A DNA stretch of 64,000 nt. It comes from Gerris lacustris (taxonomy: Eukaryota; Arthropoda; Insecta; Hemiptera; Gerridae). Shown here piece after piece: positions 14,601 through 24,852 of the stretch. The stretch is from positions 30,530,173 to 30,594,172 of the forward strand of contig OX578279.1 of assembly GCA_951217055.1 (NCBI GenBank), given 5' to 3'. A program made the position numbers and the translations under genes. The stretch's first letter is position 1, and every line of letters begins with the position of its first letter. Below the pieces are notes generated by a model. It saw only the letters and a program-made list of their open reading frames with translations. It had not been told where the DNA came from and made no database searches.

Positions 14601-17600
14601 AGAAGTTATTACACTATTTGAGAAAAGTTCTGGGTAAAACAGAATGTGTTGTAAATTGGATCATCGAATTTGGTTTTCTCCCCAAAAATTGTCTTATAAA
14701 CTTGTTGATTCTAATAACTGTGGCTGGTCAGAGAGTCACCCAGCATAATATGACTGAAGCTTCACATTGTGAAAAGGGATTAGCCTGGTTAATAATGGGC
14801 AGGAGCAATATCCTGATTTTTGTTTTAGCTCTTTGTGTAGTCTTTACTATGTATCAAATAAAACATATTGTGGGGATGGTGGATAAACTCATCAAGTATT
14901 TTTTTGTCTACAATATTAAGTTTGTTTTACAGAAGAATCTTTTTATGTATATTTTCAAAAATAGTGAATGTATTAAAATTATTATAACTATTTCTTTTTA
15001 CTAAAGCGAAAAGTTAATTAAAAAAGTTGTTACAATTTTTTACTTAATGAGTTCTTCACCTGGAAAACATATCTAACATTGTTAACTTAAAAATGTGGTC
15101 ATGTAAATAAGGTTATTAGTGTTAATGTCCTGTAACGAACTCTTTCGAATTTCAATTGAAATATATAAAAAGGTGATTACCATACAATCTTTACCCTGCT
15201 GCTAGGAGTCAGTGGTGTGACAATCTTCCATTTTCATTGCTGTTAATTATTACTGAATATCCCTTATAAACTTATATAAAAGGTTTAAAAACTCTAAAGG
15301 TTCAAATTTTTAAGTTTTAGGTAGTATTCGTACTACGGAAAGATTAAATTTTACTTTAAATCAAATTATAATTATCAACAACTACGGGAGACATACAGAG
15401 AAAAATAGGGACTTGAACCACGGGCCTCCTATTAATCCGTTACAGGCACTCTCAGTGCCAGATTTACCACTAGGCCGCGGGCTTAGGGGGGGATTAGGCA
15501 CTGATATGCTTTGCCGCTCAGCGCCTTTGACACTGTATATTCTAAGGAGTATTTCTTGAATTTGAATATGATTTGAGTATGATATTTATAAGTTTTTTAA
15601 AGAAAGGTTCTACAAATAAATAAAATTCAATAAAAAGTGTGTTTTATCGGCCTCTTTATTAAAACTTACCACATTTTATGTAGTACGTAAAACCTAATTA
15701 AAAAGTATTTCAAGAGTTAAGAGAAAATCTTCCAATTTATTATACTTTTTTGGCATTAGTTAAGACCTACGAATGTTAATTTACCAAAGGGTTCTGTAAA
15801 AAAAATTAAAAGAAAACCTAATTATGGAACTTCTATTGTTAATAAAAACTATAATGAAAAAGCAATGTGGGGGGCCGCTAGTAAAATTTGGCCTAGGGCC
15901 TCAAAAGTCCTAAATCCGGCACTGGGCGCTCTTACCAACTGAGCTATACGAGAGAATGATTTTTCTCTGTCGTTACCGATACAAATTCCCCGAATCCAAG
16001 CTTTCAATATTTTTCTTCAAGTCTAGCCAGCCAAATATTTACGGCAATAGAACTAGACCGAGAATTAACGCTTATAATTATAAAGTACTCAATTTTAGTA
16101 CCTGTACCTGGTACAATCAATTAGAAATTCAAATTTTTAAGTTTTAGGTAGTATTCATACTACGGAAAGATTAAATTTTACTTTAAATCAAATTATAATT
16201 CTACATAGTCTATATACGTATACGGTGCGGGGGTCTATTTTTCTCTGTATATCTCCCATAGTTATTGATAATTATAATTTGATTTAAAGAAAAACTACAG
16301 GTTTGAATTGAGTGGCCCCCTTTTGTGTGTTTATTAAAGTGGATTATTTTTACATGTAAGTATTTATTGCCTGGATAATAATACAGGGATTTTTTTTTTT
16401 TATTTAGATGGCCAATAAGCTAATCAAGCTTGCTATTCAAATGAAGAAAGAAATTGATGAGGCCAAAAATGAATGGAGAGCAGAGAAAGAACAACTTACG
16501 ATTGATCATAAAAGAGACAAAGAGCAGGCTGTACTAACAGCCAGAGTTGAGGCACAAGTTGCATGTTCCAGGTAAAACCTTTTTACTTTCTCATATATAG
16601 AGATAAGAAAAAAGTTTCATTCATACATAGATCACACCCAAATTTTTTAACATCACCGTTTTAATGAATGGCTGATTTTTTTTTTTGTTTTTTTAATAGA
16701 AGAACACAATTGTTGTTAACTTTTGTATGAGTGGAATGTTAACCTAAAGCAATTTTGATTGGATTGGTAACACTGATATTTTGTGTTTCTTCATCTTTCT
16801 AGTCTCTAAATTCATGTTTTTTGTCTTATTCAAATTTACTGTCTTTCCTTTGATGGACTTATCTTTTCACTGAAACTTAGCTAACATATATTCTATCAAT
16901 ACTTATTGATACAGTTTATTCTTTAATTCAAATTATTTTCTTCCCTTGTTTTATCGTTCAAAATATGTTAATTGCTGTTTTAATTAAAGGGATATTTATC
17001 CCTTATTCCATTTATAAATTGAAAAGATTCATGCCAATTTATGCTACTTCATTTTTCAGGGTTTTTGATTCAACAGTTCATGTTGTCGATCCCATAACTA
17101 CTGTAGGACTCCAACCTTCAGAAGATTCTTCGGACAATAAAAAGGTGACTTTTTTACTTTTTAGATTCTTCCAATGAAATAATGTCAATTTGTGATTAAT
17201 TGATCTCCTTTAGACTGAATACGATTTTGTAATCTTTCTCTTTTTTGTTATTATTTAGTGAAATGGCAATAGCTACTCTCCTTTGAGATCACATAATTTA
17301 CTTTATTCTTGACAAACATTTTTTAAAAATTATTATTTAAACATTATTTTATAAATGTCTTATTAGACACTTTTAAAGTGATTTAACCTTTAAAAAAAAA
17401 TACTATTAGAAACCCACTTACTTTCTTTTGCTGCTTAAGTAAGACTAAATTAAGGTGTGCAATTACAGATTTAAAAATAATTATCTTAAGTAAATATTAA
17501 GTAAACCAAAATTAAGTTAATTTACATAATTTGTAACACTCCTTTTAAATCTACTAGTTCCATTGACTGTTATTCAGCAACTAGTACTAATTATAATTTT

Positions 17601-18664
17601 TGAATTCGCTGTTCACTAAGGCCCTATTCACACGGTGAAACGCAAATCTCGGTTCGAGCTGTCTCACGACTGGGAGACTGCGTGACTTAAGTCTCCCTTT
17701 ATCCTCACACAACCACGACTTTTAGTTGCGCAATCAAACCACGTTTAGAAAGTAAAGTCAGTTTCCAAGTTAAACACCCAGTATTTTTCCTATTCGTGTA
17801 TCTACGTCCCTGAACAATGTCTGTCTAGTGATTCTAGTAGCGATGAGGATATCATTATCCAGTTTTATTATTAAATTATTATTATATAAATAATTTTATT
17901 ATAAATATTTTATAATATAATATATATTCTATTATAAATATAATACAGTAATTAATAATTATAAATAATTGTCACGTAGGCAGTTAAAAAGGAATGTTTT
18001 GTACATAACTGGGACTCTAGGAGACCAGCATGCAGAGTCGCATGGTTTCATAGTTACACGGTCTCCCAGTCACCGGTACTGGAGTATCCCCGTCTGAGTA
18101 CCGCCACCTAATTACACATGCTGTCTCTTGGTCGCAGAGTTTCCTAGTTTCAAGGAGATTTGAGTTTCACCGTGAATAGGGCCTAAGCCTAATATTTACC
18201 TAACCTAATGACTAATATTTTGTGGTATAGGGGGTTATAAAAAATATAGAACTAGTCTACATTTTCATATTGGATTTGATTTTGTCAGGAACTGCCTGAG
18301 TTTATCTGACTTATAGAGTCCTATCTATAAAATGGAGGAGCATGTCTGATCAGACTGTCTTGAATACAGATAATAATAGAACTATAAAAAAAATCGTATA
18401 AAAAGTATGGTGTAGACGCAGTAGTATAATATAATTCTAATCTTACAGTTATATGTATGTTATGTTTAGTGTGCTAACTGTAACCGGGAAGCCTTTGCTG
18501 AATGTTCATTATGTAGAAGAACACCTTACTGTTCCACTTTCTGCCAAAGAAAAGACTGGGCGTCACATCAAGTTGAATGTCAAGTTAGGCCTGCTGAGCA
18601 ACAATCTTCCATTATGCTTATTGTTGAGTCTGCTCCTGATCAAGTGCTTCAAGTTCAAGAATGA
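8453..18664 (+). CDS. Deaf1: Deformed epidermal autoregulatory factor 1 (DEAF1) orthologue, 11 coding exons
   Basis: Coding exons: 8453-8698, 8913-9035, 11182-11292, 12038-12183, 12489-12588, 13391-13538, 13908-14074, 14346-14420, 16408-16571, 17060-17144, 18470-18664. They total 1560 nt (519 residues plus TGA), every junction is GT-AG and the frame is kept throughout. Seen: acidic/Ser-Thr-rich N-terminus; SAND domain about residues 161-240 with the DNA-contact motif KDWK at 202-205 and a trailing Cys-rich segment CTCAACCDD; basic stretch KRKKRK at 253-258; Lys/Glu-rich helical region 373-427; MYND finger 456-492 with all eight Cys/His ligands; tail ending LQVQE. Known for the family: nuclear factor binding TTCG-type sites, with roles in development, neurons and, in flies, immune gene expression. 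Length fits the family (human about 565 aa). The start is the first in-frame ATG before a continuous exon. The 5' UTR was not defined. Confidence 0.95.
8913..9035 (+). CDS. Deaf1: DEAF1 exon 2 (Asp/Ser-rich linker)
   Basis: 41 codons in phase 0, acceptor TTTAAATAG and donor GTAAGT. Encodes an Asp/Ser-rich stretch around [15 protein letters not shown]. It is a short exon recognised only by frame continuity, coding composition and clean splice sites. Confidence 0.8.
9759..10306. mobile_element. piggyBac-type MITE in DEAF1 intron 2
   Basis: Bounded by TTAA at 9759-9762 and 10303-10306, the piggyBac target site. Terminal repeats CCTTCCAGTGCTCGCG and, at the other end, the complement of CCTTCGAGCGCTCGCG. 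A subterminal inverted pair (GGCGGCATTTACACCGCC and its near complement) lies at about 9781 and 10236. The 540-bp interior has no transposase, so it is non-autonomous. Confidence 0.85.
11182..11292 (+). CDS. Deaf1: DEAF1 exon 3 (pre-SAND segment)
   Basis: 37 codons in phase 0, with donor GTAAGA. Encodes a segment ending in LPVLPVRCK. The LPVRC run matches the conserved stretch just before the SAND domain in vertebrate DEAF1. Intron 2 upstream carries a piggyBac-type MITE. Confidence 0.9.
12038..12588 (+). CDS. Deaf1: DEAF1 exons 4 and 5 (SAND domain)
   Basis: Exon 4 (12038-12183) and exon 5 (12489-12588) share one split Arg codon. Together they encode the whole SAND fold: [13 protein letters not shown], the [12 protein letters not shown] stretch, KDWKRSIR, then a Leu-rich helix and CTCAACCDD. 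This is the most conserved part of the protein and the strongest evidence for the assignment. The 305-nt intron 4 between them holds nothing notable. Confidence 0.95.
13391..13538 (+). CDS. Deaf1: DEAF1 exon 6 (basic nuclear-localisation stretch)
   Basis: 49 codons plus 1 nt. Begins [17 protein letters not shown], matching the conserved block after SAND that ends in a basic cluster. The rest is Asp/Asn-rich. The leading Met is internal, because exon 5 joins directly in phase 0. Exon 7 (13908-14074) and exon 8 (14346-14420) follow with weakly conserved Gln/Asn/Ser-rich sequence. Confidence 0.9.
15301..15957 (-). mobile_element. tRNA-derived SINE, interrupted by a hAT-type MITE
   Basis: On the minus strand the element starts with tRNA-like sequence: TATAGCTCAGTTGGTAAGAG (A box) near 15950-15930, then GTGGTTCAAGTCCC (B box) near 15425-15410. 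A non-tRNA tail runs to about 15301. The tRNA head is split between A and B boxes by the MITE at 15453-15924. It lies in DEAF1 intron 8, antisense to the gene. Confidence 0.75.
15453..15924. mobile_element. hAT-type MITE inserted in the SINE
   Basis: Ends are CAGTGCCAGATTTA and the complement of CAGTGCCGGATTTA, typical of hAT termini (CAGTG...CACTG). Flanking 8-bp duplications are GGCACTCT (15445-15452) and GGCGCTCT (15925-15932), with one mismatch. 472 bp, no transposase. Confidence 0.85.
16126..16295. repeat. Second and third SINE-tail fragments, inverted pair
   Basis: 16126-16195 repeats the SINE tail seen at 15301-15370 in the same orientation. 16228-16290 carries part of it in the opposite orientation, so the two make an imperfect palindrome. 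No tRNA head is attached. Confidence 0.65.
16408..16571 (+). CDS. Deaf1: DEAF1 exon 9 (helical region)
   Basis: Encodes residues 373-426 starting [17 protein letters not shown]. It is rich in Lys, Glu, Ala and Gln with a heptad-like pattern, corresponding to the helical leucine-rich/nuclear-export region before MYND in the family. Acceptor follows a strong pyrimidine tract (TATTTAG). Exon 10 (17060-17144) is the short linker before MYND. Confidence 0.85.
16750..17010. repeat. Intron 9 copy of a duplicated segment
   Basis: About 260 bp aligns with 18968-19235 in the DEAF1 3' flank in the same orientation, with shared blocks such as CTAGTCTCTAAATTCA and TTATTCTTTAA. Diverged, with small indels. 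Either a local duplication or two copies of an unrecognised repeat. Confidence 0.6.
17617..18186. mobile_element. TIR MITE with TAA duplications (PIF/Harbinger-like) in DEAF1 intron 10
   Basis: Terminal repeats GGCCCTATTCACACGGTGAA and the near complement at the right end (GGCCCTATTCACGGTGAAAC when read inward). TAA flanks at 17617-17619 and 18184-18186. 564 bp between them, no coding capacity. Family assignment rests on the 3-bp TWA target only. Confidence 0.75.
18470..18664 (+). CDS. Deaf1: DEAF1 exon 11 (MYND zinc finger and C-terminus)
   Basis: Encodes C-x2-C-x7-C-x2-C-x5-C-x3-C-x7-H-x3-C, including [17 protein letters not shown], then a 27-residue tail to TGA at 18662-18664. The MYND domain recruits corepressors by binding proline-rich motifs. 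The exon is set at 18470 because an in-frame TAG lies immediately upstream (its AG is the acceptor). A longer reading in another frame is spurious. Confidence 0.95.
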   Translation, partial: CANCNREAFAECSLCRRTPYCSTFCQRKDWASHQVECQVRPAEQQSSIMLIVESAPDQVLQVQE

Positions 18665-18967
18665 TGCTGATCCAATTTTTTATCAAGTTGGTCTTAACAT
18701 TTCCATTCCAAAGAGAGAATCTTATGCCTTTTGTGTAGTTTGTCTTTATGAAAAAAATATATGGCAGAGTACAGATTATTTGAAGAGTGGCCATTGACAA
18801 ATCTTTTGTTGACAAAAATATTTGTTTGTTGTAGAGAAGTATTAACTGTTATTGGTTGACCTTCAAATGTGGTGTTATCTCTTTAATGTATAATATTAGT
18901 GTATGAGCCTAGTTTTGTACAAATTTATGGCTAATTGAAGGACTTTCTTTTAAGAGAATTGTTTACA

Positions 18968-19235
18968 AACAACTTTGATTGGTAACACATGCGTTTTGTG
19001 TAATAGACCAACTTAATTAGTTTGAATTTAAAAGTCAAACTTTCTAGTCTCTAAATTCAGTTTGTACAAACAAATTTACTCTTTCTCCTTTGCTGGACTT
19101 TTCTTCTTTTTTTTTGCAGAAATGAAGCTGACGTATTACATAAATTCTTATCGAATCAGTTCATTCTTTAACTATTTGTAAAGTTTTATTGTTCAATATA
19201 TGTCAATTGTTGTGTAAATTAGGGATAGTTATCCC
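18968..19235. repeat. 3'-flank copy of the intron 9 segment
   Basis: Partner of 16750-17010. If the AATAAA at 19354 is used, it lies inside the DEAF1 3' UTR. Confidence 0.6.
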
Positions 19236-19353
19236 TATTTCAAATAATAATTTAAAAAATTCAGTACTGTGTGTAACTATAATACTTGTAAAAAACTACG
19301 AAGTTTGTTGTACAATTGTTTTATGCTTAAACTTAATTAATATGCATTTTAAA

Positions 19354-19359
19354 AATAAA
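19354..19359 (+). terminator. Candidate polyadenylation signal AATAAA for DEAF1
   Basis: First AATAAA hexamer that I find downstream of the DEAF1 stop, about 690 nt after it. It implies a 3' UTR of roughly 0.7 kb. No transcript evidence, so the true end is uncertain. Confidence 0.35.
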
Positions 19360-19415
19360 TGTTTAAATTTGAAGTGATAATGAACTTATCTTACTTTATT
19401 ATTATATGTGTGATT

Positions 19416-19416
<1 letters not shown>

Positions 19417-19446
<30 letters not shown>
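19417..19446. repeat. Poly-T tract
   Basis: About 30 consecutive T downstream of DEAF1. No retroposon body recognised next to it. Confidence 0.8.
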
Positions 19447-19448
<2 letters not shown>

Positions 19449-20235
19449 TAAAACATGTTTTATATATAACATGTAATATTGTTATAAAAGTAACCATATT
19501 TTTTGTATAACATACGAACAAATGGATATGCGTGATTTCATATTATTACCTTTTTCAAATATTATTCCTTTGTCCAACTTCCTGTCTAATTTTCAAATTC
19601 TTAACTATACTCTGTGCTAAATGAGTTTTAGTGCATTGACAGCCCGGAAAAGTTGAAAAAAATTGGACAGGGAGCAAATGAGGCCTCAGGATTTTAAAAT
19701 CCTGGTTAGTTGTTCTTTGAAGTAAAACAATTTTTTTCTTTCCCTACTAGTTTTCTGTTGATTTTTACTCATTTCCCTTAGGATCCATCTTTTTTACCTG
19801 TATCATCATTTGTATCCTTTCTTTTATTTTTATAGTTTTCGTACATGCCATTTGACATCAGTCTTGGTGTTTTAATCTTTACCTTAAGAACTATTCTGCT
19901 GGAATTTAATCGAGGACTTTTACAGACATGATTCTATAATGACCGAAACAATCAGGTTGAAATACTCATTTAAAAAGCAACTTTATTGATCTTACTACAT
20001 TTGATGTCAGATTGCACAATGTGATGCCTGATGACTTATTTATAACAAACTTGTAAATTGGATAACTTCGGTCATTATAACATATGTTTTTTTTATTTTT
20101 ATTCTAATACAATCTCCATTACACTTATCTTATAGATTGTTTATAATTATTTATATTACCGTGTATGTTTACCATAAATAAATTAAACACTGAAAATCTT
20201 GTATTTAATCAAAAATACCCTTTTTATGAATTTTA

Positions 20236-21143
20236 GTAGATAAAAGTTACTGGACCTTCAGTCTGGTATTCATTGGTAGAGTAAACGGTTGAGCAGCTAC
20301 GTAGAGTAGTACTCTATCAAGCTATTAGCCTAATGTAAACGATATGGATAGCAAATAGTAGAGTATAGTGGATAAAAGTTGGTCAAGTAATTAGGATAGT
20401 GCAGTGGTAGAGTGACTGCCTCCGATGGGCAAGTAGACTCCACACCATGTCCCCTCCTATTATTGACTACCTCCTCTCAGTAATTCTTTATTATTTTTAA
20501 TGTGTAATATTCATTATTTTTATTGTACCCAGGCCACATTATTGTTTTTAGTTTTCACATATAAATTTTGTGATGATGTGGTCCGAGTAGTAAGCTTAAA
20601 ACCTTATGAAACTTTATGGTATTGCATCTCTCATAAGTGTGTTGCACTTCTTGATTAAAGTTGTAATCATGCTCAATAATTCATCAATTTTCCAGAAGTC
20701 AATTTAAGCACATTTAAAATTATCTAGGCTAGATTATAACAAATTTAATAAGCAGCAGAGTAGACACTTATCAAGAATTTCTTCATCCTTATGTACGCTT
20801 GACTCTGGTCCCAACCCTTTTTCCTTGACCCTTCTCTTTTTTCAGAGTTCTTCTGTTGGCTCTAACAGCATGTCTGTACATTTCGATAAATAAATTACAA
20901 TAGTCTGCATTCGTAGTAAGATGTGACATTTTTACAACTACAAACTATGTTGAAACTCACTGATGATTCTACTTTTACTGAGGCTACTATCTCAACCACC
21001 TGTGAACTTCGGAGTCACTCTACCAAAGAGCAGCATGCTATTTTACTCCACCGTCCCTTGTAATGAAAAGTAAGCTAGTACACTCGGACCGTTTACTCTA
21101 CCAATGTATACCTGGCTTTGGTCAATTCACACTTTTAGTCGAG
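20236..21143. mobile_element. TIR element of unknown family
   Basis: Inverted copies of CATTGGTAGAGTAAACGG lie at about 20270 and 21090. Weaker similarity extends outward to AAAAGT-type ends at about 20240 and 21140. Boundaries are approximate, I could not fix a target duplication, and no transposase ORF is present. Confidence 0.6.
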
Positions 21144-21376
21144 CAACTATCAACCTCATGCAAATACTTTCTATTTGCTGCCAGTTAATGTTGCCTTGCA
21201 CCCTTTTGAGGGTCCAGGGTAGCCATGATCATTTCGGCCATCTATGAATCAAGGCTGAGGTCATTAGTTCATTCTTGCGACTATGTACTTTGATTTTCTT
21301 GCCCAGATGTGTGGGCCTAATTTCTAGATTCGAATTAGTTATTTTGCCATTGTCTGCATAATAAGGTTCAGTAAGG

Positions 21377-22205
21377 TTTTTTTTTTTTTTCGTTTATTAG
21401 ATTATTGCGACTACATTAGTACATGTTATAAGCAATACAGATATGTTCAGAATATTTACAGTGACTTGTGATGTGACATGAGATGAGAAGTTATCCATCG
21501 ATAGTACTCATAATATTTAATAACTTGATTTTTTTTTTTTTTTTTCTTTTGGAATTACATGTTAGTTGTTTAATAAGTCACGCGGCCAGTGCCTCTTTAG
21601 GCGTCGAGGAGGGTTTTGTGGAATGGATGGAGATGATAGGTTTTGGACTAAAGGATTAGGATGGTGGGATATGGAGTCATGGAAGCTTTTGAATCGGGAG
21701 GAGGCTAGGTCACGAATAAATGGGACTTCAAGGTCTCTGTGGAGGATAAGGTTGGATACATAGAAAGGAGCATTGGTTATTCTTTTTAGGATTTTAGATT
21801 GGATGGTTTGGATACGATAGGAGTTGGAACGCTTGGTGCAACCCCAAAGTTCAATGCCGTATGACCATATGGGCTTAATTATGGTGTTATAAATGAGTAA
21901 TTTGTTATGCATGTTGAGTTTCGATGTATGGTGTAGGAGTCTGTATAAAAGTTTGTAACGTCTGTTGCAGTCTTGTCGTTTGAGTTTTGTATGGTGTGCC
22001 AAGTTAGACGCCGATCCAGGTGTATCCCGAGGTAGCGGACAGTGCTAGAGTGAGGAATAGGAGTTTGGTTTAGGAATAAAGGTTCGCAGTTGCCGTGTCT
22101 TAAACTGAATGTTACATGGATGCTTTTATTCTCGTTAATTTTAATCCTCCATTTGTTTAGCCATGCTTCTATGAGTGAGAGATGTTGTTGTACATGGTCG
22201 GAAGC
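21377..22205 (-). mobile_element. 5'-truncated Jockey-like non-LTR retrotransposon
   Basis: Insertion flanked by a perfect 11-bp duplication GTTCAGTAAGG (21366-21376 and 22206-22216). On the minus strand it starts within the reverse-transcriptase thumb region and ends in a poly-A run (T run at 21377-21391 on plus). This is the signature of target-primed reverse transcription with 5' truncation. Confidence 0.9.
21562..22204 (-). pseudogene. Jockey-like reverse transcriptase C-terminal fragment, frameshifted
   Basis: Minus-strand frames give HVQQHLSLIEAWLNKWRIKI, then VRYLGIHLDRRLTW. After an apparent one-base loss near 22000 comes LLIYNTIIKPIWSYGIELWG and a conserved-looking C-terminal stretch ending near 21562. 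These are hallmarks of the Jockey-clade RT connection/thumb and post-RT region. The finger and palm, with the catalytic DD, are absent because of the 5' truncation. Confidence 0.85.
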
Positions 22206-22904
22206 GTTCAGTAAGGAAAATCATTAATTTGGATGAGGATGAAGAGAACTGCAACAGAATTCAAATAAAAATGTTTACTATAAGGTAAGATAGTTTGTGG
22301 GGGAATACCAAACTCGTTTTAAGGAATTGGAAGATTATAAATTTATCTTTTATAAATATTTATAAACTTCTCAAGATCAGTTTTACATTCCATCAATAAT
22401 TAAAGAAAATAACTATTTATTTTTGTAAATAGAGTTTTCTTTCTTTATTATTGAAAATAATTGTAAATAAATGAGCCTAGTCAGTGAGAAAGAGACGGTT
22501 AGACTGAACTATACCAGTAGTAGGAGTTAGAGATATCTTTCCTTTTTTATTGAAAAGGGAAGGAGATATTTCAGATAACACTTTTCTTTTCCTTTTCGCT
22601 ACCTTTCTATCTTTACATTTCATGGTTAATTTCTCACTGCTTTTTGGAGCATAGGGTAGGTGGGGGCAAAGGTCCGCATGGGGTAAATGTCCGCACTTCT
22701 TTAAAATTGGGAGGGAAACTACTTTTTGAAGTGAGACTGGCAACACTCATTCCTTACGTTGAGGCTTTGCTCCTGTAAGGTTATCTTGATTTTGTTTGTA
22801 TTGTGGCCAAGAAACATGAGGTAAGTTTATTTTTGCTTTCGAGCTTACCAAAGGTAACAGAAGCTATGTCATCGTTCTGAAGAATTAAACATTTTTAGGT
22901 CTCC

Positions 22905-23040
22905 GATTTCAAAAATTCCAAGACAGAAATCTGTTTCAGACATCAGGGATCATTTTTGGTTCCGTGTCCGTCTATCGTTCAATTTTTGCGAACCAACGTA
23001 TCTTAAAAACTACATGTCCAGTTTTAATAGAATTTGGGTG
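22905..23040. repeat. Dispersed repeat, copy shared with about 59636
   Basis: The segment starting ATTCCAAGACAGAAATCTGT is similar over about 120 bp to 59636-59760. Same orientation, diverged, non-coding. Confidence 0.55.
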
Positions 23041-23794
23041 GTAGGTCATGAGTAGCCCATTGTTGGTCCCATATAAGTTTTAACCTTTTGCGCACATTTG
23101 TTTCACTTCCACATGCCCACAAACATACATTAATTTACACCTATAGCTTCAAAATTACTTATCTGATTTGTATGAAACTTTTATAGTTTATCGAAAGTAG
23201 CCCGCAGATAGCCCCAGATTACTTTGAACTGCCTGCGCTCTTTAACTTTTGCTTAATTGATACTTTAATTCAAGTATAAAATCAAAACAATTTTGACAGA
23301 TTAAAAAATGGAGGAAACAATTAAACAATAATGGCTTGTAAATGTATAAAATTAATGATGTACGTGATAGGATGTGAGGAAGCTAAGTGCCATACCAATT
23401 GGCTGTCTGTCTATTTTATGTTTCAATCTAACTTTTATAAAATTTTGGCAGTTTATTATTAATTAATATTAATCAATATTCGTATTTTTGATAAAGTTTT
23501 ACCAAAATGGTGCTAAAGTAGTGTAGAAATAGACACTTGTTTTACCTTCATATGTAGTTACCTTCGATAGGTTACTATATTTATATGATTTGATAAAATG
23601 GGGCAAAGATCCGCACACTAAATGGGGAAAATGTCCTAATGTGGACTCTTTTCCCATTTAAAAAGTTTAATCTAAAGATTAATTTATGTTAGTTACTTCT
23701 GGTAAAAGAACTAGTTTTTAATTTTCAGAGTGTATAAGAGAAAGAAACTTAGCGCCCTTTAACCCAGCAGATCCTGGATGAAAAGAAAGGTTTA

Positions 23795-24852
23795 GGTAGG
23801 CACACACGAAGGGGATTTTTAAAAGATTTGGCAGGTAAAATCCCTCAACAATCAAATCCCTCACTCCTTATCGTTACGTTAGTGCCGACCGACGGGATGG
23901 ATCCGTGAAAGATCAGGCCTCTTGACAGTTTTGACGCGGGAAAACTTTTTAAAGTTTGTTTGTTTTATTTAGTTAAAAATTATTCATAAAAGATTTATTG
24001 AAAATAAAATACCATGTTATTGGAAAATTTTTGACAAAAGTTATTTTAAATAAACCTTAAACACGAAGCGTTTTAGGAAAAATTTAAAATTTTATAAATG
24101 CCTTTAGAATATACTTGCTATAAGTGGAGAGTCAATGCGGCAAGAGCTGTACGACTAGAGTCGCTTCTTCAACTTTCAATCCTGCGACTGTATAACTTAA
24201 ATCTGTTCCCAGTAGCTTCGGTAACGTTATGGAGGAAAAATCGATGTTTTTATCGTCTCTTTTTGAAGAAGTGTTACACAAATTGTACTGCTACAGCAGT
24301 TAAAGAGAAGTAACCTAATCCGATGTACTCGTTGAGAGACATGGAGGGATTTCAAAACATCCTCATACAGATAAATGTATTTGAAAATGAATCTGTGCTT
24401 AGACATTTCACTTATTTCGTTTCTCGACGTAGTTCTCGAAGTAAAGGCATATGCCCTAATTTTGTTCCCTCCTGAACCCAATTTTGAATCCATTTTGATA
24501 TATATTTTACATTTTTGTTCTTTTTAACCATTTCCAGCAAACATAAGTCCAAACGTGCCACTTTTTTTTTATTATTTTTATTTTCTGATGTCGTTTTATA
24601 AAAGAACTCTCATCAGGATTTTGGACTATAAAATATCTCACCCGCATATCCGTCACATTAAAATGTGACATATTTTGCCATTAACTAAGCGAATTGTCCC
24701 TTTCTATATGTCAGAAAAGCGACAGATGACATGTTTACATTTGTGGGCAATAACAGGTCTGGTCTGCGGCAGGTCAGATCGGCGGAAGAGGAATGACATA
24801 TCCGGACGGCGGGACAGATCGTTTGCAAATCCCCTTCGTGTGTGGCCACCTA
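23795..24852. mobile_element. Nested TIR element
   Basis: Ends share CACACACGAAGGGGATTT (left 23801) and its complement at about 24824-24845, each preceded by a TAGGT-like run, which allows a TA target site. About 1.05 kb. Internal frames at 24098-24313 (plus) and 24227-24493 (minus) match nothing I know. Probably a non-autonomous or decayed element. Confidence 0.65.

Noticed and set aside
14618..15004. 128-codon open frame in DEAF1 intron 8
   Set aside because: Composition is AT-driven (Ile, Phe, Leu, Lys), no domain, not flanked by exon-like splice sites in the DEAF1 frame.
15920..15957. Functional tRNA on the minus strand
   Set aside because: The A-box half is followed by 472 bp of hAT-type sequence and the tail is not tRNA; it is a SINE head.
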